36,854 nt of DNA from an uncultured Bacilli bacterium. GTDB taxonomy: Bacteria; Bacillota_I; Bacilli_A; RF39; UBA660. The stretch spans positions 1-36,854 of the forward strand of contig CANRFG010000011.1 in NCBI GenBank assembly GCA_947629815.1. The letters are read 5' to 3'. A model generated the notes under the pieces. It saw only the letters and a program-made list of their open reading frames with translations, did no database searches and was not told the DNA's origin. Shown here piece by piece: positions 14,943-23,134 of this stretch (position 1 is its first letter; every line of letters begins with the position of its first letter). The position numbers and the translations under genes were made by a program.

Positions 14943-16015
14943 TTTCTAAACCAATCTAATATTATTTGAAATAGATTTTTTTTCTTTTGTTCTTTTTTTG
15001 TTAAATAAATATCTTCTTCATGTACTTGTTTATCCATAACATATACAATAACTTTTCCTACTTTTTCATCATTTTTTTTATTTGTATCTTTTTCTAGGAC
15101 AAATTTAAGTTTTATTGTATTTTTTTCTTCTTCTGTTAATATATAGTTAAAATCGTTTTTTATATAAAAGTTTGAATCAAAATAATAATTTTCTCCTATT
15201 ATATCTATATTTCCAGCTGTTAGAATTTTATAATTGGTATACATATTAAATCCATATTCATGCATATTTTTATGGTCATTAAAATCGTTTCCATCATTAA
15301 GTGTTACTGCAACTAAATTTACCCCATCTTTAGAAGCTGTTGTAACTAAAGTTCTTCTTGCTTTTTCTGTAAATCCTGTTTTCCCTCCTGTTGCATATTT
15401 ATATGAATGCAATAATTTATTTTTATTTATCCATGAATAAAAATTCATATTTGTTTTTACTTTATATGACTTCGTTGAGACTATTTTTTTATAATCTTCA
15501 TTTTTCATTGCATAACTTGTAAGTATTGCCATATCATATGCTGTTGAATAGTTTCCTTTTTCTTGGTCTAGACCACTTGGGTTATTGAATGTTGTATTTT
15601 TCATTCCTATTTCTTTTGCTTTTTCATTCATCATATTTACAAATTTATCAATATCTCCACCTACATAATTAGCTATAGCAGCTGCAGCGTCATTACCACT
15701 TCTAAGCATAAGTCCATATACTAAGTCTTTCAATTTCATTTGTTCCCCTACTTGTATATATATACCTGAACCATACGCTGTTTTTATTTCTTCACCTATC
15801 GTAACTGTATTTTCCATCTTCCCTGATTCTATAGCTAATACTGCGGTCATGATTTTTGAAATCGACGCAACACTTCTAACAGAATTGATATTATTTGCAT
15901 ATATTATTCTATTATTATCTATATCCATAAGTATAGATGATGTTGCGCTTACCTCAAGTGCATGTGAATTTAAAGGGATTAATAGTAACATTACAAATAT
16001 CAATATTTTTTTCAT
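14939..16015 (-). CDS. dacB: D-Ala-D-Ala carboxypeptidase (PBP5*, spore cortex)
   Basis: A 358-residue secreted serine carboxypeptidase that trims the last D-Ala of peptidoglycan stems. The signal peptide is MKKILIFVMLLLIPLNSHA. The active site has SISK (51-54), SGN near 108 and KTG near 217, then a beta-rich C-terminal domain and a basic amphipathic end (FQIILDWFRK) for membrane association. The start at 16013-16015 is set by AGGTGATT; an upstream TTG is in frame but overlaps that site. By synteny with spmA-spmB this is the spore DacB, controlling cortex cross-linking; DacF is the alternative name. CATATTAT, 16 bases upstream of the ATG, weakly resembles a SigE -10. Confidence 0.93.
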   Translation of the reverse strand: MKKILIFVMLLLIPLNSHALEVSATSSILMDIDNNRIIYANNINSVRSVASISKIMTAVLAIESGKMENTVTIGEEIKTAYGSGIYIQVGEQMKLKDLVYGLMLRSGNDAAAAIANYVGGDIDKFVNMMNEKAKEIGMKNTTFNNPSGLDQEKGNYSTAYDMAILTSYAMKNEDYKKIVSTKSYKVKTNMNFYSWINKNKLLHSYKYATGGKTGFTEKARRTLVTTASKDGVNLVAVTLNDGNDFNDHKNMHEYGFNMYTNYKILTAGNIDIIGENYYFDSNFYIKNDFNYILTEEEKNTIKLKFVLEKDTNKKNDEKVGKVIVYVMDKQVHEEDIYLTKKEQKKKNLFQIILDWFRK

Positions 16016-16080
16016 GTAATCACCTAACAAATAATATGAAAAAATATTAATTTTTATTAATTTTATTTATATAACTATTA

Positions 16081-16109
16081 AAAAAACTTATTTATTTAAA
16101 AATAAGTTT
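16081..16109 (-). terminator. Terminator of the 156-aa lipoprotein gene
   Basis: AAACTTATTT/AAATAAGTTT, a perfect 10-bp stem with a 6-base loop, followed on the minus strand by a T run, just after the stop codon. Confidence 0.85.
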
Positions 16110-16112
16110 ATA

Positions 16113-16583
16113 TTAATATCCTAATGATTCTAAAACTTCTTTAACATCTGATGCGTATTCATTATTTACATTTAAATAAATAACAGTATTATCAATTCTA
16201 GATACTACTTTATATTTACCATCAGTTGATAATGTATATTTGGCATGATTTCCAATGTTAACTGATGTATAAGCAGAAGTCGTATCTTTAGTTTCTTCAA
16301 ATATTTGTTTATTATTGTTAAAGAAACTAATTGCATAATCACTATCAGATAATTCATAAAATTCTATTTGATAAGTTTCATCTTCATTTATTGCAAGGGT
16401 AACTTTTTCAATGTAATCATATTGTGACATTTGATCTGTAGCATCCATAGTTGTATATCCCATTGATTCAACTTTACTTATAAATTCTTCTGAATTAATT
16501 GCCTTCTTATTACCACAACCTGTTATTGTAAATAACATAATCAAACAAGTAAACAACATTATTAATGATTTTATTTTTTTCAT
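16113..16583 (-). CDS. Lipoprotein, unknown function
   Basis: A 156-residue lipoprotein. The type II signal peptide ends in the lipobox ITGC (Cys about 23), giving a lipid-anchored protein on the outer face of the membrane. The mature part is a small mixed alpha/beta domain (EEFISKVESMGYTTMDATDQ..., then a TVIYLNVNNEYASDV strand and helix). No family motif is recognised. It is a single gene with AGGAGGAA and its own terminator. Confidence 0.85.
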   Translation of the reverse strand: MKKIKSLIMLFTCLIMLFTITGCGNKKAINSEEFISKVESMGYTTMDATDQMSQYDYIEKVTLAINEDETYQIEFYELSDSDYAISFFNNNKQIFEETKDTTSAYTSVNIGNHAKYTLSTDGKYKVVSRIDNTVIYLNVNNEYASDVKEVLESLGY

Positions 16584-16652
16584 ACTTTTCCTCCTATTTT
16601 TCCTAAATGTACTAAATATATTTTATCACAATTTTATTTATTTTAATACAAA

Positions 16653-16678
16653 AAACCTATTCAATTAAGAATAAGTTT
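16653..16678 (-). terminator. Terminator of the prepilin-DUF6273 gene
   Basis: AAACCTATTC/GAATAAGTTT (10 bp with one G-U pair, loop AATTAA), with a T run beyond it on the minus strand. Confidence 0.75.
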
Positions 16679-16687
16679 AAAATACAG

Positions 16688-16714
16688 AAAAGTTCCTTTA
16701 ATAATTATAAATTC
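16688..16714. repeat. 27-bp direct repeat, left copy
   Basis: The 27 bases beginning AAAAGTTCCTTTAATAATT are identical to 18100-18126. The right copy is the 3' end of the 182-aa lipoprotein gene; this left copy has no gene attached. The two copies bracket the prepilin-DUF6273 gene. Confidence 0.9.
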
Positions 16715-16806
16715 TTTCTAAATTTTTTATTAATTTATTTGCGATTTCTTTATTTTTCTCTCAATATATTTTAAGAACAATTAAATGAAATATTTTTTGG
16801 TTCAAT

Positions 16807-17940
16807 CTAACCTATCCTAAAAGCTGGCGCCACACCAATCTCAGTAAAAGAAAGTTTTTCAATGTTGAAACGACCTCCAGATACAGAATAGAAAACCTCT
16901 GGATAGTATGAAGGAGCGGTGCGAAGCCACCATATCCATGCAGAATCTTTATAGTTTTTAATAGCTACTGAATAATTTTCTGTTGTTGTTACACCTTTAT
17001 AATAATCTAGTTGTCTTGTATTATTATATACTGTATCATAAAAAAGATTAGTTTCCCATACCTCATGAGGAGATAACAAATATAACTTATCCATTGTTAT
17101 AAAGTTATTAGTATCGCCTTTTCCATGCCCTGACATTACTTTTGTATCTATTATTCCTTTTTTTAAATCGTTTGGTAACGCATTGTATATTGTACCACTA
17201 TCTGCTTCTCCTTCAATTACATTTAAGTATTTTCTCATTTCACTAGCTTCCCAACCACCTTTATTTGTACCATGTGGATTCGCATCATCAGCTGAATTCA
17301 TTCTATATCCAGTTATTATATCTTCAAATTCTACTACAAATCCACATGCTGTTTGTGAAAAATCATTTTTATTGCATGCTTCAGGTGTTGATTTATTTGC
17401 TACACGAAGTGTAAATGTACCTTCAAATCCATTTAGTGCAACTTCTTTCTTATCACCAACATTGTATGCATCTGTTGTTCCTGCTTTTACATTGGCTATT
17501 ATTGTTTCCCATGAATCTTCTGCAAATGATTTTGCCTTTGACACACTATCACATACACCCTTTATTGTTTCAGTTATGCTATCATTTTCTATTGTTACTT
17601 TATAATCTCCTACTGTTAAACACCCTTCTGTTATTTTTCCATCACTATATGTTAAATATCCACCTTTTGCTTTTGTTCCTTCTACTTCTACATCATGTCC
17701 TTCTAATTTACCTTCAGCATCTACATTAAATTTTCCATCTAATGTAAAATCACTTCCAGATAACATTTCTTTTGCATACATTATTTTTACTCCATCAATG
17801 TACCCATATGCTGATGATGTTGCTGCACCTTTTCTTGATGATTCAACCACATTCATTATTATTGGTACTGCTATTAAAGCTATTATTGCAAGTATTACTA
17901 TTACTGCTAACAATTCTACTAATGTAAATCCTTTTTTCAT
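16807..17940 (-). CDS. Prepilin-like anchor fused to DUF6273 (lectin-like) domain
   Basis: A 377-residue protein. The class III signal MKKG|FTLVELLAVIVIL has Glu at mature position 5, followed by a pilin-type helix and a small linker with Cys residues (EGCLTVG, KGVCDS). From about residue 150 a DUF6273 domain follows: DKKEVALNG, a GWEASEMRKYLN motif, KLYLLSPHEVW, WWLRTAPS and the terminal GVAPAFRIG. DUF6273 is common in secreted and phage-like proteins of gut Firmicutes and looks like a C-type lectin-type binding fold. It starts after GAGGAAG and behind a TTGACA promoter. The gene is flanked by identical 27-bp repeats, suggesting acquisition as a cassette. A pilus-tip or surface adhesin is the likeliest role (inference). 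Confidence 0.87.
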   Translation of the reverse strand: MKKGFTLVELLAVIVILAIIALIAVPIIMNVVESSRKGAATSSAYGYIDGVKIMYAKEMLSGSDFTLDGKFNVDAEGKLEGHDVEVEGTKAKGGYLTYSDGKITEGCLTVGDYKVTIENDSITETIKGVCDSVSKAKSFAEDSWETIIANVKAGTTDAYNVGDKKEVALNGFEGTFTLRVANKSTPEACNKNDFSQTACGFVVEFEDIITGYRMNSADDANPHGTNKGGWEASEMRKYLNVIEGEADSGTIYNALPNDLKKGIIDTKVMSGHGKGDTNNFITMDKLYLLSPHEVWETNLFYDTVYNNTRQLDYYKGVTTTENYSVAIKNYKDSAWIWWLRTAPSYYPEVFYSVSGGRFNIEKLSFTEIGVAPAFRIG

Positions 17941-17972
17941 TTACTTCCTCTTTTCTATTATTTACCTATATT

Positions 17973-17998
17973 ATTTACTTTTATATAACATTTGTCAA
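17973..17998 (-). promoter_or_regulatory. Promoter of the prepilin-DUF6273 gene
   Basis: A consensus TTGACA lies at 17993-17998 on the minus strand. Around 17970-17980 there are overlapping -10 candidates (AATAAT, TAATAT) at 17-19 bp spacing. Confidence 0.6.
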
Positions 17999-18099
17999 GT
18001 GTTGAAAAAAGATTAATTTAAGAAATCAAAAAAAGTAAAAAAACTTTACAATTTTTATATACAATTTGCATATTTATATAAATTAATGAAAAAAGAAAC

Positions 18100-18126
18100 A
18101 AAAGTTCCTTTAATAATTATAAATTC
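18100..18126. repeat. 27-bp direct repeat, right copy
   Basis: Identical to 16688-16714. It covers the last codons and stop of the lipoprotein gene at 18110-18658 plus 10 bases beyond. Confidence 0.9.
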
Positions 18127-18658
18127 CTAAAATTTTATCTTCTGTTTCTTCATTGATTTGGTCCATTTGCCATTTATCATCTTTTTTAGTAGTTGTTAAT
18201 TCTAATGTATATTTAACAGTATCTTTCGCACCTTTTAATTGTGAAATAACATAATCAATATACATTGTTTCTGAATAATTACCTAATTCATCTGAAAAAA
18301 GGGCAACATTACTATCTCTATAAGCTTGTGCTTCATCCATTACTTTTTTATAATCTTTAACAGTTATTTCTACCTCAACAATGGCTTTATCACCATTTAT
18401 AGTTTCATTTTTAACTAAATAAGTCATATCTTTATATTGATTTTTAATTAATTCTTTGTAATCTTCTCTATTTACAGTATTAAATTTTTCCTCTTCTTCA
18501 ATTACTCTATCTAAATCATCTATAACCTCTGCATCTAAAGTTTGATATTTAGTTAAAAACTCTTCTACCTTCTTAGTTGGTGTATTATTTATATTTGTTT
18601 CACAACCTGTTAAAAATAGTAAAAATGTTAAAGCTATTGATACTATAACTTTTTTCAT
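18110..18658 (-). CDS. Lipoprotein, possible NTF2-like fold
   Basis: A 182-residue lipoprotein with lipobox LTGC (Cys about 19). The mature domain alternates helices with long strands (KAIVEVEITVKDYKKVM; TVKYTLELTTTKKDDKWQMDQI), a pattern seen in NTF2/DUF4878-type lipoproteins, where a strand ends in W-x-(V/I/M). It starts after GGAGGGA. Its 3' end is duplicated at 16688-16714. The function is unknown; the fold is only suggested by pattern. Confidence 0.85.
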   Translation of the reverse strand: MKKVIVSIALTFLLFLTGCETNINNTPTKKVEEFLTKYQTLDAEVIDDLDRVIEEEEKFNTVNREDYKELIKNQYKDMTYLVKNETINGDKAIVEVEITVKDYKKVMDEAQAYRDSNVALFSDELGNYSETMYIDYVISQLKGAKDTVKYTLELTTTKKDDKWQMDQINEETEDKILGIYNY

Positions 18659-18757
18659 TATAATCCCTCCACAAATATTATTTTACACAAAATAAATTTT
18701 TATTCATTTTAAACATAAATTTATATAAAAAATTTAATTTATTTTTTTAAATGATTA

Positions 18758-18786
18758 TTGATATATTAAAACTTATATGATAATAT
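18758..18786 (+). promoter_or_regulatory. Promoter of the CotH-VTC-DUF4956 operon
   Basis: TTGATA (18758-18763), a 17-bp spacer and TAATAT (18781-18786), followed by GAGG nine bases before the ATG. Confidence 0.7.
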
Positions 18787-18809
18787 TTATTAAGTAGAGG
18801 TTATGCAAT

Positions 18810-21674
18810 ATGTTTGAAATAAAAAAAGAAGAATTTAAAAAAAATTATTTATTCATACTCATTTGCTTCTTAATAGTAATCGTATTTATAATACTTAGTT
18901 CATTTATAACAGGGAAAAACAAACTAGAATCTAAAGACCTTGAACAGAATGGTAATAGTAAAATATCAAAACTTGTTATAAACGAAATCGTGACTTCAAA
19001 TGATGGAATATATTCATCAGATGATGGAAGCATATGCGATTTTATAGAATTATATAATGGAGAAAATAAAGATATAAATCTTGATAATTTTGGTTTAAGT
19101 GACGAAGAAAAAACAGTTAAATGGGTATTTCCAAATGTTACAATAAAAAGTAATGAATATTTAATTGTAAATTTATGTGGTGAGAGAAAAAATGGTTTAT
19201 ATGCTCCTTTTAAACTTAAAAGTAGTGGTGGGGAAACAATTGCTTTAACAAGTTCTGAAGGAAAAGTTATTGATGCAGTCGAAACAACATATTTAAATAA
19301 AAACCAATCAATAGGAAGAGACTTAAATGGTACATGGTATACATTTGATAAAATAACACCTGGTTTTTCAAATACAATTGAAGGTTATGATAATTATATT
19401 GCATCTTTAAAAGGTGAAGAAGATGATCTAAAAATAACAGAATTCTTACCAAAAAATGATGGTAATTTTAAAATAAACGACGAATTTGTTGGATACATAG
19501 AATTAACAAATACAGGAGAAAACAATATAAATTTAAATAACTATACATTATCTGGAAATGAAAATTCAATATTTAAATATAGACTTCCTAATATTACACT
19601 TGCTCCAAATGAAGTTATAGTTTTATATACATCTGGTAAAGATATAAAATCAAACATAATAGAAACCAACTTTAAATTAGAATCAAAAAATGGTGTTGTT
19701 ATACTTGGTAAAAATGGAAAAATAATAGAAGAACAAAAATACAACAATGTGGAAAATGGAATGGCTTTAATCAAAATAAACAATACATTTGTAAAATCAA
19801 GTATTATAAGTCCAGGATACTTAAATAATGAAAATGGAATTAATGAATTCAATAAAACTCTAAAAGTAAACAATGGATTAATAATAAATGAAATAATGAA
19901 TAATAATTACTCATATATGGCTCAAAATGGTGGGCAATACTATGATTGGATTGAACTTAAAAACAACTCTAATTCAGAAATAAACTTAAAAGATTACAAC
20001 TTATCAACAAAAGATACAAAAATGTTTGATTTGCCTGATGTTACTTTAAAACCTAATGAATACTATATTATAATGGCTTCAGGAGATACAAAATTATCTA
20101 ATAATTCATACACACATTCAAATTTCAAAATTTCTGATATAGAATCTATATACTTATTTAAAAATGAAGATATTGTAGATTCAGTTGTAATATCTAATAT
20201 ACCATTAGGATATAGTTATGGAAGAAATGAAAATGGATTTTATTATATAAGTAATCCAACTCCAAAAAGTAATAACGGAAATGGTGTAAGAAATATATCT
20301 TCAGACCCAGAGGTAAGTATTTCATCTGGAGTTTATAATAATGTACAATCTTTAGAAATAGCCATTAATGCTCCAGGGACTATTTACTATACTTTAGATG
20401 GTAGCACCCCTACTACATCTTCACAAGTATATAAAAGTCCCATTTTTATAGATGAAACAAAAGTCTTAAAAGTTTTAAATAAAGAAGATGGAAAATTAAA
20501 TAGTAATGTAATAACAAAAAGTTATATAGTAAATGAAAATCATACTTTACCTGTAATGTCAGTATCATTAAATCCAAGTAATTTTAATAATCTAGAAGCA
20601 AATGCTTGGTCAGACTTAGAATATAGTGCATATGCTGAGTTATATGAAAATGGAAAAAGTTTTAGTATTCCCTGTGGAATAAAATTATTTGGAGGTTCTG
20701 TTAGAGGGCTTCCTAAAAAAAGTTATACTCTTAACTTTAGAAAAAAATATGGTGAAGGTAAATTAAACTATCAAGTTTTTGATAACAGAGATTTTTCAAG
20801 TTTTAATTCATTAGTACTAAGGTCTGGGTCACAAGACTATAATGTGGCGTTCATAAGAGATATTCTTGGAACTTCTATGGTAGATGAATATACAGATGTC
20901 GATGTTCAAGCCTATAAGTCAGTCGTATTATATATTAATGGTTCATATCGTGGAGTATACAATATAAGAGAAAAAGTAGATGAAACTTTTATAGAAAATC
21001 ACTATAATGTAGATGGAAAATATTCCAATATAATGAGAATAGATAATGACATAACTTATGGAACTTCTACATTTTATACTTCTATTTTAAATTATGTAAG
21101 AAATAATAATATGGCACTACCCCAAAATTATAATTACATTAAAGAAAAAATAAACATTGAAAATTTAGCAGACTTTTGGATTGCAGAATCATATGTTACA
21201 AATCATGATATAATAAATTGTAGATTTTTTTCACATAAAGATGTAGATAATGGTAGATTACACTTTATATTTTATGATTTAGATTATGCACTATATTTCC
21301 CTAGAAATAACTATTACACTTATATTTTAAATCCTGAAGGGATGCAGGAAGGTTATAATCTTGATACTTCTCTACTAAGAAATTTAATGAAAAATGAAGA
21401 ATTTAAAAAAACATTTTTAGAACGATTAAGTTATAACATGAAAAATACTTGGAAAAAAGAAAATATACTTAAAAAACTTGATGAAATATATAATAATTTA
21501 TTACCAGAAATGGAAAGAGATAGAAAAAGATGGGGAACAAGTTTAAGTGAATGGAAAGAAAATATAGATGACTTAAAAGAATACATAGAAAAAAGAGAAA
21601 GTTATTTACTTTCACAAACTAAATCTCAATTTGGATTAACAGACGCACAAATGAAAGAATATTTTGGTGATTAA
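18810..21674 (+). CDS. CotH-family kinase with lamin-tail domains
   Basis: A 954-residue membrane-anchored exported protein. The N-terminal helix (YLFILICFLIVIVFIILSSF) is followed by three lamin-tail-like beta repeats (about 48-170, 205-335, 350-480; each with a VINEI/KITEF-type start, an IELYN/IELTN/IELKN strand and an L.PNE/KSNEY turn). Next is a chitobiase-like module (about 500-565: GTIYYTLDGSTPTT), then a CotH kinase domain (about 575-900: LPVMSVSL, KSYTLNFRKKYG, NSLVLRSGSQD, GVYNIREKVDE, and FYDLDYAL with paired Asp). Bacillus CotH phosphorylates coat proteins CotB and CotG; this one is much larger and displayed outside the membrane. It abuts the VTC gene with no gap. The domain call is firm, the substrate unknown. 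Confidence 0.92.
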   Translation: MFEIKKEEFKKNYLFILICFLIVIVFIILSSFITGKNKLESKDLEQNGNSKISKLVINEIVTSNDGIYSSDDGSICDFIELYNGENKDINLDNFGLSDEEKTVKWVFPNVTIKSNEYLIVNLCGERKNGLYAPFKLKSSGGETIALTSSEGKVIDAVETTYLNKNQSIGRDLNGTWYTFDKITPGFSNTIEGYDNYIASLKGEEDDLKITEFLPKNDGNFKINDEFVGYIELTNTGENNINLNNYTLSGNENSIFKYRLPNITLAPNEVIVLYTSGKDIKSNIIETNFKLESKNGVVILGKNGKIIEEQKYNNVENGMALIKINNTFVKSSIISPGYLNNENGINEFNKTLKVNNGLIINEIMNNNYSYMAQNGGQYYDWIELKNNSNSEINLKDYNLSTKDTKMFDLPDVTLKPNEYYIIMASGDTKLSNNSYTHSNFKISDIESIYLFKNEDIVDSVVISNIPLGYSYGRNENGFYYISNPTPKSNNGNGVRNISSDPEVSISSGVYNNVQSLEIAINAPGTIYYTLDGSTPTTSSQVYKSPIFIDETKVLKVLNKEDGKLNSNVITKSYIVNENHTLPVMSVSLNPSNFNNLEANAWSDLEYSAYAELYENGKSFSIPCGIKLFGGSVRGLPKKSYTLNFRKKYGEGKLNYQVFDNRDFSSFNSLVLRSGSQDYNVAFIRDILGTSMVDEYTDVDVQAYKSVVLYINGSYRGVYNIREKVDETFIENHYNVDGKYSNIMRIDNDITYGTSTFYTSILNYVRNNNMALPQNYNYIKEKINIENLADFWIAESYVTNHDIINCRFFSHKDVDNGRLHFIFYDLDYALYFPRNNYYTYILNPEGMQEGYNLDTSLLRNLMKNEEFKKTFLERLSYNMKNTWKKENILKKLDEIYNNLLPEMERDRKRWGTSLSEWKENIDDLKEYIEKRESYLLSQTKSQFGLTDAQMKEYFGD

Positions 21675-22355
21675 ATGAGAAAATATCGACATGAATTAAA
21701 ATTTATAATTAATAAAAAAATGAGTGAAATACTTAAACAAAGATTAAATATGGTAATGGATATAGATAAAAATTCTGTTAATCTAGATAATACTTATTAT
21801 ATTAGAAGTTTATATTTTGATGACCCTAGTTCTAGTGCTTACTATGAAAAATTAAATGGTGTTTTATATAGAACAAAGTATAGAATAAGAATATATAATA
21901 ATGATTCATCATTTATAAGACTAGAAAGAAAACTTAAACATAATAATATGACATCTAAAGAACAAATAAAGATAAGTAAAGAAGTATGTTTAGCTATTTT
22001 AGATGGAAATATAAATAAAATAAATGCTTCTTCTGATTTAATGAAAGATTTTATAAATGAAATAAAAATTAAAAATTTAAAACCATCAATTATAGTAGAC
22101 TATAAAAGACTTGCATATACTTATCCAATTTCAGATGTAAGAATCACTTTTGATTCTGATATTAAATCAGGTTTATATAATTATGATTTATTTGATTATG
22201 ATAGTACTTCTTATGATGTTTTAGATAATGATAAAGTTGTTTTAGAAGTCAAATTTAATGAAATAATACCTGAACATATAGCTATAATTTTACAAACTAT
22301 TCCTACATATAGACAGGCAGTTTCAAAATTTGCGCTATGTAGAAGCATAAAATAA
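21675..22355 (+). CDS. VTC-domain protein (polyphosphate polymerase-like)
   Basis: A 226-residue protein of the VTC family, relatives of the yeast Vtc4 polyphosphate polymerase in the triphosphate tunnel fold. Tunnel motifs alternate basic and acidic strands: YRHELKFII, YYIRSLYFDD, YRTKYRIRIY, FIRLERKLK, SKEQIKI, IVDYKRLAY, VRITFDSDIKSG and VVLEVKFNE. No membrane helix or signal peptide is present, so it is cytoplasmic. Its ATG follows the CotH stop directly, with GGTGA inside that gene's end as ribosome site. Association with CotH and DUF4956 genes recurs in Firmicutes. Polyphosphate synthesis is inferred from the fold; another nucleotide-dependent transfer is possible. Confidence 0.9.
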   Translation: MRKYRHELKFIINKKMSEILKQRLNMVMDIDKNSVNLDNTYYIRSLYFDDPSSSAYYEKLNGVLYRTKYRIRIYNNDSSFIRLERKLKHNNMTSKEQIKISKEVCLAILDGNINKINASSDLMKDFINEIKIKNLKPSIIVDYKRLAYTYPISDVRITFDSDIKSGLYNYDLFDYDSTSYDVLDNDKVVLEVKFNEIIPEHIAIILQTIPTYRQAVSKFALCRSIK

Positions 22356-22424
22356 AAATTTTGATTGATTTATTTCAAATAATGTTAGATAATTATAATA
22401 GATTTTAAAGGAGAATTAAGAATT

Positions 22425-23093
22425 ATGAGTTTTGTTGATATAATTAAAAATAGTGTTATTAGTGAATTTACAGGTACTATATCAATAGATAAAATTGCAT
22501 TATCACTTTTAACAGCTTTTGTAATAGGAATATTTATTATATATATTTATAAAAAAACATATACAGGAGTTGTTTATTCAAAATCATTCGCACTTTGTAT
22601 AATGTTATTATCAATGGTTACTGCTCTTATAATAAGAACGATTAACTCAAATTTAGCTTTATCACTTGGTATGGTAGGTGCTTTATCAATCGTAAGATTT
22701 AGAACTGCAGTTAAAGAACCTGTTGATACTGCTTTCATGTTTTGGGGAATAACAGCAGGTATTATGGCAGGCGCTGGACTATATTTGATTGCAATAATAA
22801 GTTCTATTGCATTAGGTCTACTTTATTATGTTAGTTATATTTTAGGATTTAAAGGAAATTCTCAATATTTGATAATTTTAAAATATGATACTGATATAGA
22901 TTCTAAAATTGAAAAAATGCTTTCTAATATACCAAAACATAAAATTAAAAGTAAGTCAATTTGTAAAGATAAAGTAGAATTATCTTTCGAAATTGCTACT
23001 AAAGACCATTTAAAAATAATGAATGCGTTTAATGATATAAATGGTGTTGACAGTGTAAATTTAATAAGTTATCAAAACGATTTTGGTGCATAA
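22425..23093 (+). CDS. DUF4956 membrane protein
   Basis: A 222-residue protein with four N-terminal membrane helices (about 20-140) and a cytoplasmic C-terminal domain of about 75 residues that looks ferredoxin/ACT-like. The signature SLGMVGALSIVRFRTAVKEPVDTAFMFWGI is typical of DUF4956. It is the third gene of the CotH-VTC operon (69-bp gap, AAGGAG ribosome site) and is followed by a terminator. Being the only polytopic protein of the set, it is the natural candidate for a membrane partner or channel for the VTC product. This is inference; the family has no settled function. Confidence 0.88.
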   Translation: MSFVDIIKNSVISEFTGTISIDKIALSLLTAFVIGIFIIYIYKKTYTGVVYSKSFALCIMLLSMVTALIIRTINSNLALSLGMVGALSIVRFRTAVKEPVDTAFMFWGITAGIMAGAGLYLIAIISSIALGLLYYVSYILGFKGNSQYLIILKYDTDIDSKIEKMLSNIPKHKIKSKSICKDKVELSFEIATKDHLKIMNAFNDINGVDSVNLISYQNDFGA

Positions 23094-23124
23094 AAAAATT
23101 AGTAACGAATACTAATTTTTTTTT
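23092..23124. terminator. Bidirectional terminator between DUF4956 and ABC genes
   Basis: AAAAAAATTAGTA (23092-23104) pairs with TACTAATTTTTTT (23110-23122) around ACGAA. With A and T runs on both sides it can end transcripts arriving from either strand. Confidence 0.85.
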
Positions 23125-23134
23125 ACATAAAATA

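Noticed and set aside
16715-16806. Riboswitch or mobile element inside the 27-bp repeat interval
   Set aside because: The non-coding remainder is short AT-rich sequence without a conserved aptamer, terminal inverted repeats or a transposase.
17183-17729. Plus-strand ORFs of 140 and 104 codons opposite the prepilin-DUF6273 gene
   Set aside because: They are mirror frames of a well-supported minus-strand gene, have Leu/His/Ser-rich compositional bias and no ribosome site.
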